Source: Candidatus Bathycorpusculum sp.
Lineage (GTDB): Archaea; Thermoproteota; Bathyarchaeia; Bathyarchaeales; Bathycorpusculaceae
Assembly: GCA_009779045.1 (NCBI GenBank)
Contig: WREZ01000037.1
Coordinates: 1-8,902 of the forward strand
Direction: 5' to 3'
DNA: 8,902 nt
Shown here: in pieces, positions 6,957 to 8,902 of the stretch
Numbering within the stretch: the stretch's first letter is position 1
Layout of the letters: each line of letters begins with the position of its first letter
Translations under genes and position numbers: made by a program
The notes under the pieces: generated by a model
The model's input: only the letters and a program-made list of their open reading frames with translations
The model's database searches: none
Told to the model about the DNA's origin: nothing

Positions 6957-8594
6957 ATCTGTAATTTTATAAGGATACCCCTGTTCAGTTAGGAACAATT
7001 GGCGATGCATTGAAAATTCTTCTTCTTTCGTATCACGTGAGACAAGAGTATAGAAGTAGGCTTTGTTTTCACCTTTTTTAGGACGAAGAATACGCCCAAG
7101 ACGCTGAGCCTCTTCCTGCCTCGAACCAAAACTGCCACTAACTTCAATAGCTACATTTGCATCCGGCAAATCTATTGCAAAATTCGCAACTTTTGACACC
7201 ACAAGAATTGAAAAATCTCCATTCTTAAAACGACTATATAACACCTCACGATCTGTATTGTCTGTTTTACCGGTAATAATCGGCACAGAGAGTTTCTTAG
7301 CAATAAATTCAAGCTGCTCAAGATAGACCCCAATAATCAAAATATGCGCCCCCTCATGTTTAGCAATCAACTTGTGAATTAATGCAAGTTTATCAGGGTT
7401 TTCCGCTGCAATACGAAACTTTTCACGCTTAGACGCAACAGCATAAGGCATTTTTAAGTCATCAGGCATTGGAATTCGTATTTCAAAACACTCTGCCTGC
7501 GCAATCCAACCCTGCCCCTCAAGCACTTTCCAAGCCATTTCATGACGCTTTGGACCAATCAGAGCAAATACATCACTTTCATGACCATCTTCACGTACAA
7601 GAGTCGCAGTTAAACCAAGCCGACGCTTTGCCTGCAATTCAGCAGTTACACGAAAAACTGGCGCAGGAAGAATATGCACCTCATCATAAATAATAAAACC
7701 CCAATTACGCTCAGAAAAAATTTTAAAATGCTTTTGCTCCCCAACACTATTCTTCGCACTAATAATTTGATACGTCGAAACCGTCACAGGCTTTACATCT
7801 TTCTTCTCGCCACTGTACTCACCAATCAAATCAGGACTAATATTTGTCTTATGAACTAACTCACTAATCCACTGCCTAACAGCCGTAATTGAAGTTGTAA
7901 GAATCAACGTTTCCGTCTGCAACCTAGCCATAACCTCAAGCCCAACAATAGTTTTCCCCGCACCACAAGGCAAAACCACAACACCATGATCACCCCTACC
8001 ACCCGCACGAAAAGCACTAACAGCATCTAACTGATAATCACGAGACTGAAAAACATCACGCCGCAAATCAAAAACTAATTCCCCACCTACCACATAACCC
8101 GCCAAATCCTCAGGCGGAAACTGGATATTCATAAGAGCCTGTTTTATATGCCCCCGAAACATAGCATCTATTTTAACTCTATTACCCTGCGGAACATCAA
8201 CAAAAAACTTGAAAACAGACTTTTCAGCACAAAGCTGCGCCATAATAAACTGGTCATCAGTCTCAAGAAACAAATCACCCTGCTCCCTAAGAATCCGCAC
8301 CTTACCATAACGATCACTAATTTGTGTTAAACGCGCAATAACCGTTTCAGATATCGGATATTTACTATATTTTTCAAGAGACACCAAAATATCCGCACTT
8401 TTCACCCCAACACTTGCCGCATTCCAAAGAGAAATCGGAGTCAACTTATACGTATGAACATACTCAGGAGATTTCACCATTTCAGCAAATGCCGAAAGCT
8501 CATCACGAGCAGATTCATATGACTCATTATTCGTTTCAAGTAACAACGTCATATCACTCTGGACAATAAGCGGTTTGTAGAGATCATCAGTCAT
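6945..8594 (-). CDS. XPB/ERCC3-family DNA helicase (superfamily 2), bacterial-type architecture
   Basis: Predicted ATP-dependent 3'-5' DNA helicase or translocase acting in repair. The 549 residues contain an N-terminal helicase-associated domain (about 8-90, opening PLIVQSDMTLLLE, with PEYVHTYKLTPISLWNAAS at 43-61) and a linker or damage-recognition-like region to about 180. The helicase core follows: RDYQ (185-188), Walker A PCGAGKT (209-215), TTSITAVRQW (233-242), DEVH box (304-307), motif III LTATL (328-332), the XPB-specific RED triad (334-336), VVSKVANFAIDLP (465-477) and motif VI QEEAQRLGRILRP (493-505). All catalytic residues are present. Both the N-terminal domain and the C-terminal block (HRQLFLTEQGYPY) closely resemble mycobacterial-type XPB. 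An in-frame TGA two codons upstream fixes ATG 8594 as the longest start. That ATG has no ribosome site of its own; the good one lies about 50 bases upstream, before a tiny overlapping ORF. The first 65 codons are strongly NNT/NNG-biased. Confidence 0.95.
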   Translation of the reverse strand: MTDDLYKPLIVQSDMTLLLETNNESYESARDELSAFAEMVKSPEYVHTYKLTPISLWNAASVGVKSADILVSLEKYSKYPISETVIARLTQISDRYGKVRILREQGDLFLETDDQFIMAQLCAEKSVFKFFVDVPQGNRVKIDAMFRGHIKQALMNIQFPPEDLAGYVVGGELVFDLRRDVFQSRDYQLDAVSAFRAGGRGDHGVVVLPCGAGKTIVGLEVMARLQTETLILTTSITAVRQWISELVHKTNISPDLIGEYSGEKKDVKPVTVSTYQIISAKNSVGEQKHFKIFSERNWGFIIYDEVHILPAPVFRVTAELQAKRRLGLTATLVREDGHESDVFALIGPKRHEMAWKVLEGQGWIAQAECFEIRIPMPDDLKMPYAVASKREKFRIAAENPDKLALIHKLIAKHEGAHILIIGVYLEQLEFIAKKLSVPIITGKTDNTDREVLYSRFKNGDFSILVVSKVANFAIDLPDANVAIEVSGSFGSRQEEAQRLGRILRPKKGENKAYFYTLVSRDTKEEEFSMHRQLFLTEQGYPYKITDEVV

Positions 8595-8638
8595 TTTTCA
8601 GATACACTCACACACATTTGAGTAAAACCAACCGGCAC
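8591..8638 (-). CDS. Possible 15-residue leader peptide overlapping the helicase start
   Basis: A GTG-initiated ORF (MPVGFTQMCVSVSEK) ends with a TGA that overlaps the helicase ATG as ATGA. AAGGTGGTGATC (8641-8652) precedes the GTG and matches the archaeal ribosome-site consensus well: AGGTG is eight bases from GTG. The helicase ATG itself has only A-rich sequence directly upstream. An in-frame TGA just before the ribosome site shows this is not the tail of a larger gene. It could couple ribosomes onto the helicase, or the ribosome site could be coincidental. No homology is known to me, and one short ORF is weak evidence. Confidence 0.35.
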   Translation of the reverse strand: MPVGFTQMCVSVSEK

Positions 8639-8640
8639 GA

Positions 8641-8652
8641 GATCACCACCTT
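8641..8652 (-). promoter_or_regulatory. Strong ribosome-binding-site-like sequence in the helicase leader
   Basis: AAGGTGGTGATC on the minus strand is close to the full complement of the archaeal 16S rRNA 3' end. It cannot serve the helicase ATG directly, being 46 bases away with a stop in the helicase frame between them. It is well placed for the GTG at 8638. Confidence 0.45.
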
Positions 8653-8902
8653 TTCACAACGCCGAGAGGTTACTAAATAACAACAATAATGTTGCGAATT
8701 CTTATATTCTTTGTTAAACATACTCAAAAAAACACTGTACAAAAACCGTTATTTTTGAACACCAAGTTTTTTGCAGCTCAGGACAACTTAAATCTGTTTA
8801 CAACAAAGCTTTCAAACTAACACTCATTTTTGAATTAACAATGTGATAAAATTTCGTGATAAACACTTTATTTGGTTGCTTTAACGTTTAAGTGGAAACA
8901 CC
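8653..8902. other. Gene-free region upstream of the helicase, with its probable promoter
   Basis: All three minus-strand frames hit stops within 35 bases of the right edge, and no plus-strand frame is convincing, so no gene crosses this stretch. TATA-like candidates for the helicase on the minus strand are TTATTTAG (about 8673-8680), which would start transcription just before the ribosome-like site, and GAATATAAG (8701-8709). A 14-base inverted repeat (CAACA/TGTTG, 8681-8694) lies between them. T runs on the minus strand (T7 and T5, about 8726-8748) could end an upstream transcript. GTGATAAA occurs twice, at 8843-8850 and 8856-8863. A plus-strand gene may begin beyond the edge, but this is not shown. 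Confidence 0.35.
8843..8863. repeat. Short direct repeat GTGATAAA, two copies 13 bases apart
   Basis: Two identical 8-base copies at 8843-8850 and 8856-8863 in otherwise AT-rich sequence. The spacing is a little over one helical turn, as in tandem regulator half-sites. Chance is a real alternative at this base composition. Confidence 0.3.

Noticed and set aside
8608..8721. A 37-residue minus-strand ORF (starting MFNKEYKNSQ) upstream of the helicase
   Set aside because: No ribosome site, odd composition with four Cys, and it overlaps the likely promoter; open by chance.

Overview
This AT-rich window looks archaeal, most probably from the Bathyarchaeia or a related Thermoproteota-side lineage. 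That assignment is an inference. It rests on an ArgRS with the HTSVNP...HPIHIGQARN block, a deoxyhypusine-synthase-family enzyme, a 16-cysteine polyferredoxin of the kind common in anaerobic archaea, GGTG-type ribosome sites and T-tract 3' ends. An insect-gut or sediment anaerobe would fit, but the sequence cannot prove it.

Layout. Positions 1-705 (+) hold the 3' part of a membrane-anchored, exported protein whose extreme N-terminus lies off the window. It converges on a run of five minus-strand genes. Read in transcription order from the right, these are: an XPB-family DNA helicase (8594-6945) and, three bases later, its helicase-associated partner (6941-5115), one tight operon; a four-cluster [4Fe-4S] ferredoxin (4899-4285); arginyl-tRNA synthetase (4171-2201); and a deoxyhypusine synthase-like enzyme (1902-826). 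The last three are separated by 113-300 bp gaps containing T-rich tracts, candidate TATA boxes and perfect inverted repeats, so they are probably separate transcription units. The rightmost 300 bp (8595-8902) contain no convincing gene except a possible 15-codon leader ORF overlapping the helicase start.

Functions. The helicase pair is a DNA-repair or DNA-remodelling module. It is closest in layout and sequence to the bacterial (for example actinobacterial) XPB plus helicase-associated-protein pair, not to the archaeal XPB-Bax1 pair. ArgRS is translation housekeeping. The DHS-like enzyme keeps the catalytic lysine but differs at several spermidine-pocket positions. The ferredoxin is an electron carrier whose oxidoreductase partner is not in the window.

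Most notable signals: (1) bacterial-type XPB and partner in an archaeal setting; (2) a strong ribosome site driving a tiny ORF that overlaps the helicase ATG as ATGA; (3) a gene-polar composition gradient, with third codon positions T/G-rich at gene starts and A/C-rich at gene ends; (4) inverted repeats placed at the promoters of the DHS-like and ArgRS genes. No CRISPR array, tRNA, rRNA or mobile element was seen.
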